From assembly GCA_012934845.2 (NCBI GenBank), contig WNNJ02000442.1:1-64000 (forward strand): 64,000 nucleotides of DNA. The letters run 5' to 3'. The notes under the pieces were generated by a model. It searched no databases. It was not told where the DNA came from and saw only the letters and a program-made list of their open reading frames with translations. Position 1 is the first letter of the stretch. Every line of letters begins with the position of its first letter. This stretch comes from Pomphorhynchus laevis. Its lineage: Eukaryota > Acanthocephala > Palaeacanthocephala > Echinorhynchida > Pomphorhynchidae. Shown in pieces: positions 22,830 to 34,448 of this stretch. Position numbers and translations under genes: made by a program.

Positions 22830-23985
22830 TAATCAGATCATTTAACTGAGGCTGCATATTTTGTAATTTACATACAAAAATGGAAAAATCTTAATATTTT
22901 AAGAAACAAAATTATAATCCAGTATTATAATATTCATATTATATTCATATTCTATAAAGCTTCAAAATAAGTCAGCAATAATTGAGCCTCTATCCATTTG
23001 TCGAAACACCCTTTATTTGTCTAGTTATAGATAACCCTATTTTTAATGAAATTTGCTTATGTAGTATCTTATTCTTATACCAAATATATAATGTATTATC
23101 CATCCGTAAAAATTTTCAATTAAGTTTAAATTTATTTTTAATATTATTGTGTTGATTTATATATTTTACTATTTTCTGTTCGATTTAATTTTTGTAGTAA
23201 TTTAGTTACAAATATGTATTTATTAAATTATTTAAATGATTTTGAAGAAAACCAATATCATCACATATTATAGCGAACCTTAGAATTTTATTATTATTTT
23301 ATTTTTTTATCATTTGTAAAGATGACGTATTTAAATTTGCAAGAAACATATTTTTGCATGAGCAGTCATGCATACCATATAATATAAAATATAATACATT
23401 AAATAATAAAATTTTAAGAATTGCAACAATTTGTAACGATATTGGTTTTCTTCAAAGTCATTTAAATAATTTAATAGATGCATATTTTAAACTAGGTTAA
23501 TATAAAAATAACATCAAGCAGAAAATAGTAAAATATATAAATCAACACAATAATATAAAGAATAAATTTAAACTCTTAAGTGGCAAATTTTTATGGATGG
23601 ATAATAAATAATATACTTTGTATTAGAATAAGATACTAGATAGTTTTATCAGAAGAAATTCATCATTAGCATGTAGTTGGCCTTGCTGCTATGTTGGGTA
23701 GAGGAGTTAGGGGCCGAAACCTGATAGCATAGCAGTTCCTCCTGATTACCTCTAATTCTTATTCTGATACAACGTCTGTTATTTATTAGTCAATTCATAA
23801 AAATGACGTTTATTTTAAATTTCAATTTTTATTTTAACTTGATTTAAATTATAGAAAATCTAAAAACAATTATTAATTTTATTATTTTATTATTAAATTA
23901 TGATTTAGCATAATTATTATGTTTTGTTAATAGTTTTTAATTATATTAAATACGTAGACTCAGTTAGCTGATTTGATTAATGCAT
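22830..23985. mobile_element. second Penelope-type element, two inverted halves
   Basis: A short forward R end (TCAGATCATTTAACTGAGGC at about 22840) and a worn RT-region copy (22935-23050, matching 19861-19960) are followed by the shared segment 23070-23330, which is then repeated in inverse orientation (23330-23640). A well kept reverse R repeat (23640-23985) closes it. It is essentially an inverted duplication of the element at 18967-20610. Broken. Confidence 0.65.
23640..23985 (-). repeat. terminal repeat 'R', reverse copy (well preserved)
   Basis: Core GCTGCTATGTTGGGTAGAGG then GGGGCCGAAACC then CATAGCAGTTCCTCC, the exact reverse of the copy at 19195-19260. Ends in GTAGACTCAGTTAGCTGATT, the family terminus. 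Confidence 0.85.
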
Positions 23986-24974
23986 ATTTAATATTATGTG
24001 GTATGCATGAATGCTCATGCAAAAATGTTTTTTGTAAATTAAATGTCATCTTTACAGAATTAGTTGTAAATGACTTAAGTGCGTTTAAACAGCTTTAGAG
24101 ATTTTGTTAATTTTGTTAAACATTAATTACCAAAATATAAACTTCATTATAAATATGCTATATTTTCAGTTAAAAAAATGCTGACTCACGAACTTACGTA
24201 GTTTTTAAAGAAACGTAGTTTTTAAGAAGGATAATCATCTAAACACCAATCAAATATTATCCTAATGGAATGATTTTATTAGTGTTGATGTTTTTAATTT
24301 TCTATCATTGTTTTGTTTTCTATTTTATAAAATTCAAGTTGTTTTGTATTTATAAGGACTTATGTAGTTCATATTTCTTTTTAAATTATTGACGTTTATC
24401 CGATTTTTATTTTTATGCAATTAATATCTTTTCATCTAATAAATTTAAGGCACATCAGCAGTAATTGAAATGCTAAATTAATACTGCATATTAATTAAAT
24501 CTTATTAACTCTTCTTGCGTATTTGATAAATAAAATTGCTAGAAATCTGTAAATTGATTTATTCCAAACAAATTGACATTTTATTTTACTGTATCTACTA
24601 TTTTGACTATTTGAAATGCCGACATAAATCTACTAACAATACAATTCGTACTTGATTGGCGTGCGTAAACTGATTGCCGTTATTAAAAGTAGCTGAATCA
24701 ATTTACTAAATTGAAACTATAAATTTTATACTATTATTAAAATTTTAAATTAAACTATATATTTTAATATTTTATAAATACGCTTGATATTTGTACACTA
24801 TTCAGATATTTAAATTATATGGTATATCCTGTGTGGAAATAAAAATAAAAGTTTATTCAAAGACACTGATACTATGATCTTTTAAAAGCTAATAAGATAT
24901 TATTTATTATATGTAATATTATATACCCTTTATTAAAATGAATTTTTATGAATGTGTAAGCGAAATTCACTCAC
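23986..24974 (-). other. PDZ gene intron, no recognised element
   Basis: AT-rich. Only a short R-family-like piece at the start (ATGCATGAATGCTCATGCAA, also seen near 19570). No gene seen. Confidence 0.5.
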
Positions 24975-25125
24975 TGATATATTAATCCAGATTCACTGAT
25001 CTCTGATACAATAAGTGGCGCATATATATCGTCATCCGGCTCTAACCATATCCCGTAAGTGATTTGAGCAGGATTTTTTACCTCAACCGTATATGAGACA
25101 CCGTAAATATAACTACTATCTTCGG
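24975..25125 (-). CDS. GRIP: GRIP-type scaffold, PDZ6 first half
   Basis: 151 nt between acceptor TTGTATTTAG and donor CA|GTGAGT. Reads VSYTVEVKNPAQITYGIWLE then DDDIYAPLIVSEISESGLIY. This aligns with GRIP PDZ6 (YTVELKRYGGPLGITI..., PIIISSLTKGGLAER), with beta1, a diverged carboxylate-binding loop (ITYGIWL in place of PLGITI) and beta3. Phase 1 in, phase 2 out. Confidence 0.85.
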
Positions 25126-25789
25126 CTAAATACAAAAGTAACTTTTCAAATTTTTTATTTATATGCAATTAATATAAATTCATACAATATGCTGAAAAAT
25201 GTGTAGCGTTTCAACAAGTTAGTCAACTTGTAACCATTAACTATTACACTGTAATTGCCACAATAATAGCCAACATGTAGATATATAAATTTTATCTGAA
25301 AGTTTGCATATATAATTCTCGTTATCTTTAACTTTTATTAAGAATATCCATATTGTGATAATATACTTCCTGGTTTAGAAGTGGTCATTCAAATCATTCA
25401 TAGTAATGTTTCATAAGCTAAAGTACTTTAGTTTCTAGTTAGAACTTTTTCAAAACATTGATAAAATAAGATACGAGAAGACCGTCGTTCCCTATTTCTT
25501 TTTTGTTTTCTTGTAACTTTACTGTTCAGAGCATGTATAGCTACATCATAAAAAATCCGTTTACATAATCTTAAAGTTCTATAGTTCCTGTTATATATTT
25601 TAACAGATTTTATTGATTGTAAGATGTTTATTTAAATGCTTTAAATAATACAGGCAGTTAAAAATATTTGGCATCAATTTAAACAATACAAATGATTTAG
25701 TTGAATGTTGTGATAAAATTGTTTATATCAACTGAAACTACTAATAATAATTAGTAGTTATAATTATTATTATAATTATTATTATAAAA

Positions 25790-25951
25790 GCTCTGCGACA
25801 CAATATGCAATACGGACATTGCATTAGGGCACTGCGTAGCAGAATCGGCTTCGGTCTTGCGAAGGCAGCTTCAATGACAATTCGGGCGGCAAGATCACCC
25901 GAAGGGAGCATGGGATTGCCACCAGCGGAGGAGGATTGAATTAAACTCCTT
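25790..25951 (+). pseudogene. C-terminal end of a reverse-transcriptase element (same family as 27.3-30.3 kb)
   Basis: Open + strand frame ALRHNMQYGHCIRALRSR, then IGFGLAKAASMTIRAARS, then a stop after PPAEED. It corresponds to the end of the larger element (VTRLRSGTSVILAKMTSRC, VRGARSA). A third partial copy of that family, directly upstream of the others in the same orientation. Confidence 0.5.
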
Positions 25952-26136
25952 GGCATTAAATGAATTTGTTCTTTCACTAATGTTATTAATTTGATGGCCC
26001 ATTTGCGGGAACCTTATGAATGTAAATATTTCGAATAAAATTTTTTTATTAAAAAAATTTATTATAATTATTATAATAATTATAATAATTATATATAATA
26101 TTTGACGTTAAAATAAGTCTTGGTTATTAAAACTCC

Positions 26137-26267
26137 GACTTTCCAGATCGACTTTCCAGATCGACTTTCCAGATCGACTTTCCAGATCGACTTTCCAGAT
26201 CGACTTTCCAGATCGACTTTCCAGATCGACTTTCCAGATCGACTTTCCAGATCGACTTTCCAGATCA
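26137..26267 (+). repeat. 13-bp tandem repeat, 10 copies
   Basis: Ten near-perfect copies of GACTTTCCAGATC. Because 13 is not a multiple of 3, the open frame through it repeats every 13 residues (FQIDFPDRLSRST). It directly precedes the ATG at 26267 of the Cys-rich ORF. It could be a 5'-region repeat of the element, as in promoter repeats of some LINEs, but that role is inference. Confidence 0.95.
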
Positions 26268-26945
26268 TGGTTCGCGGCAAACCTTCGGTCCAACGATTAT
26301 GCTGCTCTTGCAATGGTCCCGCAGCTGTTTGCAAAGGGTGTAAGTGCGCAAAATCAGGAAAAGCATGTGTCAACTGCCGAGCCAAGAAATGTAGAAATCA
26401 ATCGTCAATTAACCAACCTACAAGTCCTAACTCTATCGCTCAAATGCTATCAAATTCCGCTGCTGCGCCAGTCGAACGAGTTCATCCATTAATTGCATTG
26501 GACATACCGCGGGAAAGCGATGTTGTTCATAACCAGGTTGAGTCTACCGGCGCGCCAATTAACGCTTCACGATATCTACAAAATCGTTATCACTTGGCCC
26601 CCAGCGCTCTTGGATCCACCTCGCTGTAATGCTACGAACGAATTTGTGGACATCATGGCTGATCTTTACTACCAAGCTTCGGAGGAAGTGCACTTTCAAT
26701 CCTGCTCCGCGCTTGAGGCGGCAACCGTGCTCTCTCGTTGTGTGCTTCAGAGAATCGAAAGTCGTAAAACGGCGATCATACGCAAAGCTATGGAACGTAG
26801 GCTGGATCTTTGGAGAAATAACGATTTTAATGCCCTCTTTGACGAAGCGAGATGTCTGCAGGCCCGAGCTGATTTGAATAAATACGATGGTAAAAATACT
26901 GAATGGAAAACCAGATACTGCAATCTTGTGAAGAAAGCCGTCTAA
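26267..26945 (+). pseudogene. N-terminal part of RT element (Cys-rich domain plus helical region), truncated copy
   Basis: ATG at 26267 gives MVRGKPSVQRLC then a Cys cluster CNGPAAVCKGCKC, SGKACVNC, KKC, almost the same as in the larger element at 27351 (CNGQAARCKGCKC, SGKSCMDC). After a frame change it continues to DIMADLYYQASEEV and RRLDLWRNNDFNALFDEAR, again matching the other copy (SWSYGDILSLLNETR). The start at 26267, not the upstream in-frame ATG at 26120, is chosen because homology begins there. No RT follows. Confidence 0.6.
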
Positions 26946-27350
26946 GCGCTGCAACATCCTTTAGCAACAGGAGCCTTAGCTAAAGCACACGCCCCGTAAC
27001 ATGAAATTCAAACATAATGATATTTGGGTTAAATTCGCTTTGTAAACTTTGTTAATACAGCTTTTCTTCTTTAAAAATATATATATATTGTTATCTGTAA
27101 AAAAATTATAATAATTATAATAAGTTTGAAATTCTTGGCTGCTAATTAATAACTACTTACAATCTATAGTAAATACAACCTTAAAAAAGTTTGAGATCTA
27201 TGGTAAATACAGTATAAAATAAATACAGACTTGCTCTGTACGGCTTAAACACTCGATCACCAAAGCTAATTACAATAAAACTTACAATTACAACATAACC
27301 CAACGATAAACCCAACGAGAAATATCAGTTTACAAAAAAAAACACAACAC

Positions 27351-27665
27351 ATGCCTCGGGGAAAGCCTGCTGATATGCCCAAAAGCTGTACATGCAATGG
27401 CCAAGCGGCACGCTGCAAGGGGTGTAAATGCGCAAGGTCTGGGAAATCGTGTATGGACTGCCTTGCTAGGAACTGCTCAAATCGACTAGAAGTACCTACA
27501 CTAGAGGGCGATAATGTCCTGATTTTCACAGGGTCTGCCGACGTTCTAACCAAAAAGGCCGTCCAAATGGATGAAGTGTACGATGAGGTAATTCTATGGA
27601 AACCTAATATGTTTCGATTGCCACGTTGTTCTGAATCGAAAATCTTCATCGCTGAACTTACTTGA
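27351..27665 (+). pseudogene. Cys-rich N-terminal ORF of the RT element
   Basis: MPRGKPADMPKSCTCNGQ begins a 104-codon frame. Ten Cys fall in a CxCNGxxAxCKGCKCxxSGKxCxxC pattern, probably a zinc-binding module for nucleic acid. It shares this with the copy at 26267, giving two independent sightings of the module. The frame is interrupted before the helical region. Confidence 0.65.
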
Positions 27666-28189
27666 ATATATGAGGGAGCATTATCAAACACGGATTCACT
27701 CATACGTGCAATATTACTTTGTCAATTATTTCTACAACGTAGTGGATATTCGAATACGCGAAAGCTCAAGGCTTTATTAGCAATACGTCTCGCTAGCTGG
27801 TCCTATGGAGACATCTTATCTCTACTAAACGAAACTAGATATATCCAGCGCCTTGACGTAAAAAAATCACACAACAATATAACCAACGATACAACGAAAC
27901 TATTTCGGAAGTTTATTCTCAATGGTAAGATAACGGCAGCGATGAAATTAATCAAGACAGAGTATGGACACGGCGTGCCAATGGGCCTGGATACTTTAAC
28001 ATGTGGTAAATCAGTGAGACAGATACTTATTGATAAGCATCCACAACCAGCTGACATACATGAGGAAGCACTAGTCACTCAACCAATAACTGAAATACAT
28101 GACTTCAACCAAGTTGCTTTCGAGAGTATTGACGGATCAAAAAAATTGAGGCTGCTAAGAGAACAAAGGGTAGTGCAGGACCTTCTGGA

Positions 28190-29158
28190 ATGGACGCAAA
28201 AGCATGGACCGAAATGTTTTCAAATTTCGGTACGGAGTCACAACAATTAGCGGATGCGCTAGCATTGTTTGCTCAACGAATCGCTACTAAAGAAGTTACT
28301 GATGAGTCGATCAAAGCTTTTACGACAAACCGCCTTATTGCATTAAGTAAGAATCCAGGTGTGCGTCCAATTGGAATAGGTGATGTCTCAAGACGTATCG
28401 TATCGAAAGTCATACTTGATGTTGCACGGCCACAGCTACAACAGATATGCGGTAAAACACAGTTTTGTGCTGGTCAACGCGCAGGTACTGAATGTGTAGT
28501 CCATGCCTTACGTGATTTGTTATCGAGTAAACCAAATTCGGTGGTCTTGACTATTGATGCAGATAATGCATTTAATCGAATCAACAGGAAAACTGCCCTG
28601 GCCAACATGCCACAAATATGCCCAGCGCTATCGAATGTTCTGTCAAACCTCTATAAAAACCCGACGTCATTGACAATTGGGAATGAAATCATACTCTCCC
28701 AAGAAGGATTTACACAGGGAGATGTTTTATCGATGTCTGCTTATGCTGCAGCTACACTTCCTATGATACAAAAGATATATGCGGAGTATCCTGAGGTGCT
28801 TCAATGCTGGTATGCTGATGACGGCAATATGGTCAGTGATTCTGATACAAAGAAGATGGCGTTTGAACTGCTACGAAAAATTGGACCGTCATATGGTTTC
28901 TTCGTTAATCCGGCGAAATGTCGACTATACGGAAATGGATGTATAGCTGAAATGCTTCACGCTTTATTTGATGACCCTCAAATTTCTGTTGACATGGATG
29001 GCGTGTCTATATTGGGGTATCCCATTGGAAAGTATGACTTTGTAAAGGAGCATATTCAATCTGATGTACGTTCGTTGATCGAGACAGTTACTCGTCTCAC
29101 ACAAATCAGTCGTTCAGAGCTACAGATCGCTTTCGTTGCTCTCATAAGATCTCTTTAA
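28190..29158 (+). pseudogene. reverse transcriptase region of the RT element
   Basis: 322 open codons carrying all palm motifs: RPIGIGDVSRRI (motif 2-like), TIDADNAFNRIN (motif A Asp), GFTQGDVLSM (motif B), CWYADDGNM (motif C, DD intact), PAKCRL (motif D). Catalytic residues look intact, but the frame is shifted from the preceding part (27942-28250) and stops before the C-terminal part (29174 on). Confidence 0.8.
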
Positions 29159-29173
29159 CAAAAATGGATACAT

Positions 29174-30285
29174 ATGCAACGATCATGTCATTGCTCGATT
29201 GAATGGTTTAAGGCACTGGCACAATCGATAAGATCGATGATAACTGAATTAACTGGAATTGACATTGAAACAAATGAAGTTCTATGGAGGGTGTTTAACA
29301 TGACTTTGAGAGATGGTGGTATCGGCGTTAAAGACCCTATGCGTTTAGTAGACCAAGAATATAACGCTTCACGTATGGTGTGCGAGCCATGTTTAGGAGA
29401 CGTTACAGGGCTAGATCTAATAAATAATCAAAACAGATATGTAAAGAAATTCGTGCTAACCGTTTAAAATCGGAAAGGATGAATCGCAATGACATTATAA
29501 ATCAGGTCGCCCCTGCTCTCAAGAATGCCATCGAGATCATCTTCGTGGTTGTCAACATACCCAACAAACAGCTATTCTTCCAGAATAAGTAATACAGTCT
29601 TTCAAGATGCACTAGTTACCAGATACGGATTTCTTCATCCCTCATCACCGAAATACTGCCAATGTAAAGAACAAAACTCGATATCACACACTTTCTCGTG
29701 CCCTTTAGGCGGCTTGCCATCAATGAGGCACGATGCCGTCCGTGATTTTCTAGCGAATAGATTATCCGAATGTTGTCGTAACGTAGCAATCGAGCCAAAA
29801 CTATCCCCTCTGCATGATGAAATATGCTTCCAAAATCACGGTACAACTATTGATCGTGAAGCGAGACTTGACATATCATGTTCCGGAATCTTTGGAAACA
29901 GAACGGAGTGTACTTTCTTAATATCTGGGTGTTCAACGCATACGCTTTCTCTAATTCCAGTAAGAGTATCGGACCATGCTTCAAATATCATGAACTAAGG
30001 AAAAAAAGGAAGTATCTTGAGAGAGTAAATAGCATAGAGCATGCGTCATTTATTTCCGTAGTATTTTCGATGCTCGGTGGGGCGTGTACGGAAGCGGCAA
30101 TCCTGTTAAAGAGAATCGCGAGCTTTCTGGCAAGGAATCATAACAGCTCATACAACGATGAAGTAACCAGATTACGTAGTGGCACTAGCGTTATCCTTGC
30201 AAAGATGACTTCTCGATGTGTCCGTGGAGCTCGATCAGCTATAAATCGTCCTCAAAGGGATTTATGTTTAATCAATGAAGAATAA
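29174..30285 (+). pseudogene. C-terminal region of the RT element (zinc knuckle and restriction-like domain)
   Basis: Three overlapping open frames (29174-29467, 29525-29998, 29878-30285) read as one decayed coding line. Holds the C-C-H-C knuckle CQCKEQNSISHTFSC, RHDAVRDFLANRLSE, an RLDISCSG motif that may be the PD-(D/E)XK core, and SIEHASFISVVFSMLGGA. Ends in VRGARSAINRPQ and a stop. Confidence 0.6.
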
Positions 30286-30784
30286 TTTAGTGACTTTTTG
30301 AATATTAAAACTGGCTTGGTGAGGTTTTTATCTTTAAAATTGTAAATTAAGGCCCATATAAAGTTTGAAATACAAGGCTATTTATTTTAATATAAATTAA
30401 TATTTATTTACACAACACCTTCCTTTTTACCCTTCTTATATACTCTCCTCGGTAAAGTATGCAAGCGTTATAAATCCACTTATAACAACGATATAAATTA
30501 TTAATTATTATGTAGGTGAATTTAATTGTAATGTATAGACCACGTAACACATTTTATTCATGATGGGATTATAAAATCTAATTTTAGTTATTAATATTTT
30601 TATTGATAACAAATTTCGTTTCCAATAAAGAAAATATATTACATTTCACAAATATTCAAATTTTCGTATAAATCGAAATTATATAAAAAACGAACGCCAT
30701 TTGGGTAAACGGATTTATATAAAACGATTAGAAGGTAAGCAAAAAATGAAGTAAGCAAAAAATCAGATATAAATGAAGGCTTAC

Positions 30785-30921
30785 ACTTTTTAAACATCAA
30801 TGTCACTATGCTTCCAATTGGAGCACTCTCAATTAATTTGAAAATGTAGGTCAGTGATTTCAGTTTTACTGATTTATTGTTCACTGCCATCAGTATATAT
30901 CCCGCTTGTATCATTCCGGAT
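30785..30921 (-). CDS. GRIP: GRIP-type scaffold, PDZ5 second half
   Basis: 137 nt between acceptor TTTTAATAG and donor AAAAGT|GTAAGC. Reads SGMIQAGYILMAVNNKSVKL, SLTYIFKLIESAPIGSIVTL, MFKK: alpha-A, G-Y-I-L-x-A-V-N (usual G-D; Asp replaced by Tyr), alpha-B and last strand. Same length and phases as the PDZ4 second-half exon at 34312-34448. Joins 32637-32706 through a split CG|A Arg codon. Confidence 0.85.
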
Positions 30922-32636
30922 CTATTAAAACAAAAAGTTATTAGTTTATAGATATACTTCGTATATTCGACGTGTATAAACAAAATATAATTTATGTGAT
31001 AATGAATATATTGATATTTTGAAATCTAGCTCCACTTTACAATTCAAACTTAAGTTCTTTAATTTGGTAGCGAAACGCCTCACCGACTAAGCTAACCATC
31101 TATTAGAGCTAAAAAATCCTAGGATATAAAATCAACTTTGTCATGAATTTAAGATATAGCCTCCCCGAGATGTCCCAACGACACATTTTCCTAGATCGTT
31201 CTAAATAAGAAGATTCACATTACATTTTTCTGAATCGGTGCTACTTGTGATCATGTAAGTGAATAATTTCAACTTTTAAACAATTTGTTACTTCACGCTT
31301 GATGATTTCGCATTTGAGTTTAGCTTCAGTCTACAGTTCACAAGTTTTACAAAGTCTGTCTGAAATACATTATGTTGACTATATATTCTTTATATGTAAA
31401 ATGTTAAATTTTGGCAGATTTCATTTTAGAATTCAGAAGATTTTACACTTTCCTCTGTTATCATGGAAAAATTGTCGTTTCTTTGTGAATTAAAGATATT
31501 CACTGATGAGCATTTTGTCAGTCATAATTCTCCCCATCCAAAACACCTCTTTGCTTAAACACCTATTTGGCTTCGAAATGTCTCCGTCGATAATTGTAGT
31601 CCGCGTTTTATGTTGAGTGTTCTATGCGATGTTTTCCGTCTCTGTCCCTTGTTTAATAAGGATACGTTCATTATTTGCTAGTCTTTTTGTTAATGGATGC
31701 TCAATAAAAAATAAATTTATAGGTAAACCCAGCTATCTCTTGATGTTATCGTTGCTTAGAAACGATGTACGTGTAGAATTTTCTTCGATATATACCAGAG
31801 AACATTATGACCGCCATATATCTGAAGTTGTTAAAGAACTGTTCTTCTGTTAATGGCCAAACTGTTAGAGTTATTCTCATTTGGCCTTTTAGTTTTACAA
31901 AATCTATGGCTCCGGACTTAAGTATATATATTTTCTTTGTAACACTGTTGAAGGAAATACAAACTCCTAAATATTTGAATAACATTAAATAGTTGTTTCA
32001 TCTTGAGCTGTTTGTAACGTTTTAGCAGATAAAGTTCAAATAGATTTAGGTATCTTATGCGGAATTACACGGGCCTACCAGATGACCTATAACATTATTT
32101 TTGTCTAAAACGCTAAGTAGTTGCCATGACCGACTTCGAAGCAAATATGTTTGACTGTTCTTTTATAAAATAAATCTTGTCATCGATTCTTCGACTGTGC
32201 TAATTTTTGCTTTGTTGATTGATTAAAACGTTTAGGCAGATAATGAATAGAATGTGATATCATGTGAATACGATGTCAATTTTGCAACACTCATTCTTGA
32301 TATTGCAAAAATTAACAAAATATACGATACCATATTAACTTGATTAGGCCAGATGCGGATGATTTAATTTGATAGCAATTTATTCTAATTTTAATTTAGA
32401 TTTATTTGAAATTTTGCGAATAAGCTGGTTGATATGATTATTCAATTGGGGATCGCTTTTGTGTTGTATCGTGTTCGACTTTGATGAATTGAGTATATGT
32501 AAAATGCTAAATTGTTTATTTGTTAATAGAACAAATATGTTTTATATGCTTTTTATCGTCAATTATTTCATTTAGGATAAATTATATAGAGAAAATAAAT
32601 TTATAAAATTTACTCATTATAATATGCAATTATTAC
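30922..32636 (-). other. PDZ gene intron, possible worn retroelement
   Basis: Mostly AT-rich. At 31746-31985 (-) a frame reads FKYLGVCISFNSVTKK, faintly like a late LINE RT strand. Neighbouring sequence gave no other motif, so I do not call an element. Confidence 0.35.
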
Positions 32637-32706
32637 CGATATGCTATGCCGCCTTTTACAACATCGACAACCAATGGATAATTGTGATCATCAACTTCAT
32701 CCGAGT
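32637..32706 (-). CDS. GRIP: GRIP-type scaffold, PDZ5 middle exon
   Basis: Short 70-nt exon between acceptor TTTACTAAATAG and donor CG|GTAATA. Reads SDEVDDHNYPLVVDVVKGGI then AYR, the beta3 strand and loop before alpha-A, matching GRIP PDZ5 (GDPLVISDIKKGSVAHR). It enters in phase 1, so it could join 34312-34448 directly, but the N-terminal strands and GLGF-like loop of PDZ5 would then be missing. A further phase-preserving exon between 32.7 and 34.3 kb is likely but was not found. Confidence 0.75.
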
Positions 32707-34311
32707 CTATTTAGTAAATTAATTATACAGTTAGAATAAAAAAGAAAGAACTATTTCAAATTAAATTATGCAATTTAAGCTAAACTATTGAAAAGGAATG
32801 CAATATATTGCAAAGTTTTATATTTTGCACTATATATATGCAAAGTATTTCTTATATATATTTCTTCATATATTTATTTCTTAATACATTTTTAATTTTC
32901 TACATTTTTAGTGTGCTATACACTAATACATCAATAAATGAACTTTTATCGGTAACACTATCTGCTAATCGTAAGTCATAGTGGCTATGAAACCATAGTA
33001 TTCATAACCGAAGAAGAATTTTTTTTCATATTGTCGAAATTGCTGTAATTAGCAATCAGATACAAGGAATCCCACTTGAGGTTCATAGCATACTCATTAA
33101 GAAACCGTTGGTGTGAGGTTCTATCCCAAGAATAACGACTGAACGCATTCCTTTAAATTAATATCCCATCTGAGGGTATTAATATATTGTGTACTATTAA
33201 ATAGGACTGGTTGAACTTTAAGTGTTTTATGACTCTTGACAATATCGTCTTTGATGACATATCTGTTTACTTCAAATTATTAAATATGCGTTTTGCTTTT
33301 ATATCAAACGTTTTAGTTATCAAGTACACCGAATCCTTTGCAAATGACTTAATTCATCAACAATGTAAATTCCATACGTAATGATGCAGATTTCTTGTCT
33401 TTAATTTATATGAAAAAGCGGAATTCTTATACTGCATAAAAAACAATTATTTTTAGTTCGATAAAATACAAATAATAGAAAAGTAACATGTTATGAATTT
33501 AAAAAATTACAATTGAAATTGATTTCACTTCTTTATTTCTGTTGATGATTATAAAAGCAATGGCATTAATCTTGCATTTTTACTGTAATCAAGTATATAT
33601 AAGAAATCATCAAATATATTTAAGAACACAAAACAGGCAAACGGTGAAGCCAAAGCGATGAGATAAAGCTCAAAGTTGTCCTTATCAAATCAACACTTAG
33701 CTACTCCAAGGAATCATAATCCCAATCGCTAATATAGAGTTATACAATGATGTCAGATCAGCACATGCTGTAAAACTAGAGGGTTTAATGCACATATAGT
33801 TTCTTAAATGAATGGTACAATGTTTAAACGAAATTAAAAAATACAAAGTCAAATGAGACTTTGTTTAATTTTCATTCCTATTAGTGAAACAAAATAATTT
33901 GATAAGGAATCAAATCACTATAATAAAAAATAAGACTATTTTACATTGTTTCATTTTTCAAATTGAACAATTTGAATACGTTCAAATTGTTCCTATAAGA
34001 TGTCTTGTAATTTTGACGCATGGACATTATAAATGTTAATAAAATTTGAACAATCGGCTTAGCAATACTTAATTTACTAGGTAATAAATTAAGTAGTTCA
34101 ATATATAGCTGATATCATTATTGTTTGTATTGGACTGGGGTTGATTTATTGATATTAACTCTGAAATTATTATGTATACCCACACATGCAAGATATCCCG
34201 ATATCTTGTGCACATTTGTAAAGCTTAACGTTGAAAATACCCGTTGACAGCGAAATACTATCTGTAGAATAAAGACATTACGTTATTAGGAATCAGAAGT
34301 GTTCCGATTAC
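32707..34311 (-). other. PDZ gene intron; expected PDZ5 N-terminal exon not found
   Basis: The exon for beta1, the carboxylate loop and beta2 of PDZ5 should lie here. I saw no convincing frame flanked by splice sites. No repeats were recognised. Confidence 0.4.
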
Positions 34312-34448
34312 CAGACACATTGAACTCTAGCTCTAACTGTACAAAATCATCGTCATATTCTTCAATCTGAAGCTGCGATATTAGAAAGTTAGTTGTTGGA
34401 TGTCTATTTATTTTCAGAATTCGATCACCACATTGTATAACTCCGGAT
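34312..34448 (-). CDS. GRIP: GRIP-type scaffold, PDZ4 second half
   Basis: 137 nt, acceptor ATTTCATAG, donor CTG|GTAATC. Reads SGVIQCGDRILKINRHPTTN, LISQLQIEEYDDDFVQLELE, FNVSG. This aligns with GRIP PDZ4 ([20 protein letters not shown]..., KVTLEIEFDVA): intact G-D-R-I-L motif and the unusual acidic last strand. First codon split CG|A with 37069-37255. Confidence 0.87.

Larger units (their letters stand above)
27300..30290 (+). mobile_element. non-LTR-type retroelement with Cys-rich N terminus, RT and restriction-like C-terminal region
   Basis: One coding line broken in several places. Parts in order: Cys-rich domain (27351-27500, C-C-CNG-CKGCKC-C-C-C pattern); helical region (27690-28200, SWSYGDILSLLNETR, LNGKITAAMKLI); RT (28320-29100, NPGVRPIGIGDVSRR, LTIDADNAFNRINRK, SQEGFTQGDVLSM, CWYADDGNM, PAKCRLYGNG); CCHC-like knuckle (29660-29740, YCQCKEQNSISHTFSCP); and a restriction-like region (RHDAVRDFL, EARLDISCSG), then VRGARS near the end. 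The QEG.TQGD and WYADD spelling marks an RT family I know from cnidarian and other invertebrate genomes, but I cannot name the clade. At least three or four frame breaks; not autonomous now. In a PDZ gene intron, opposite strand. Confidence 0.75.

Noticed and set aside
26120-26266. In-frame N-terminal extension with FQIDFPDRLSRST repeats
   Set aside because: Translation of the 13-bp array; homology to the other copy starts at the ATG at 26267.
31617-31985. Overlapping frames on both strands as a gene or LINE piece
   Set aside because: Only FKYLGV-like similarity on the minus strand; neighbouring motifs are absent.
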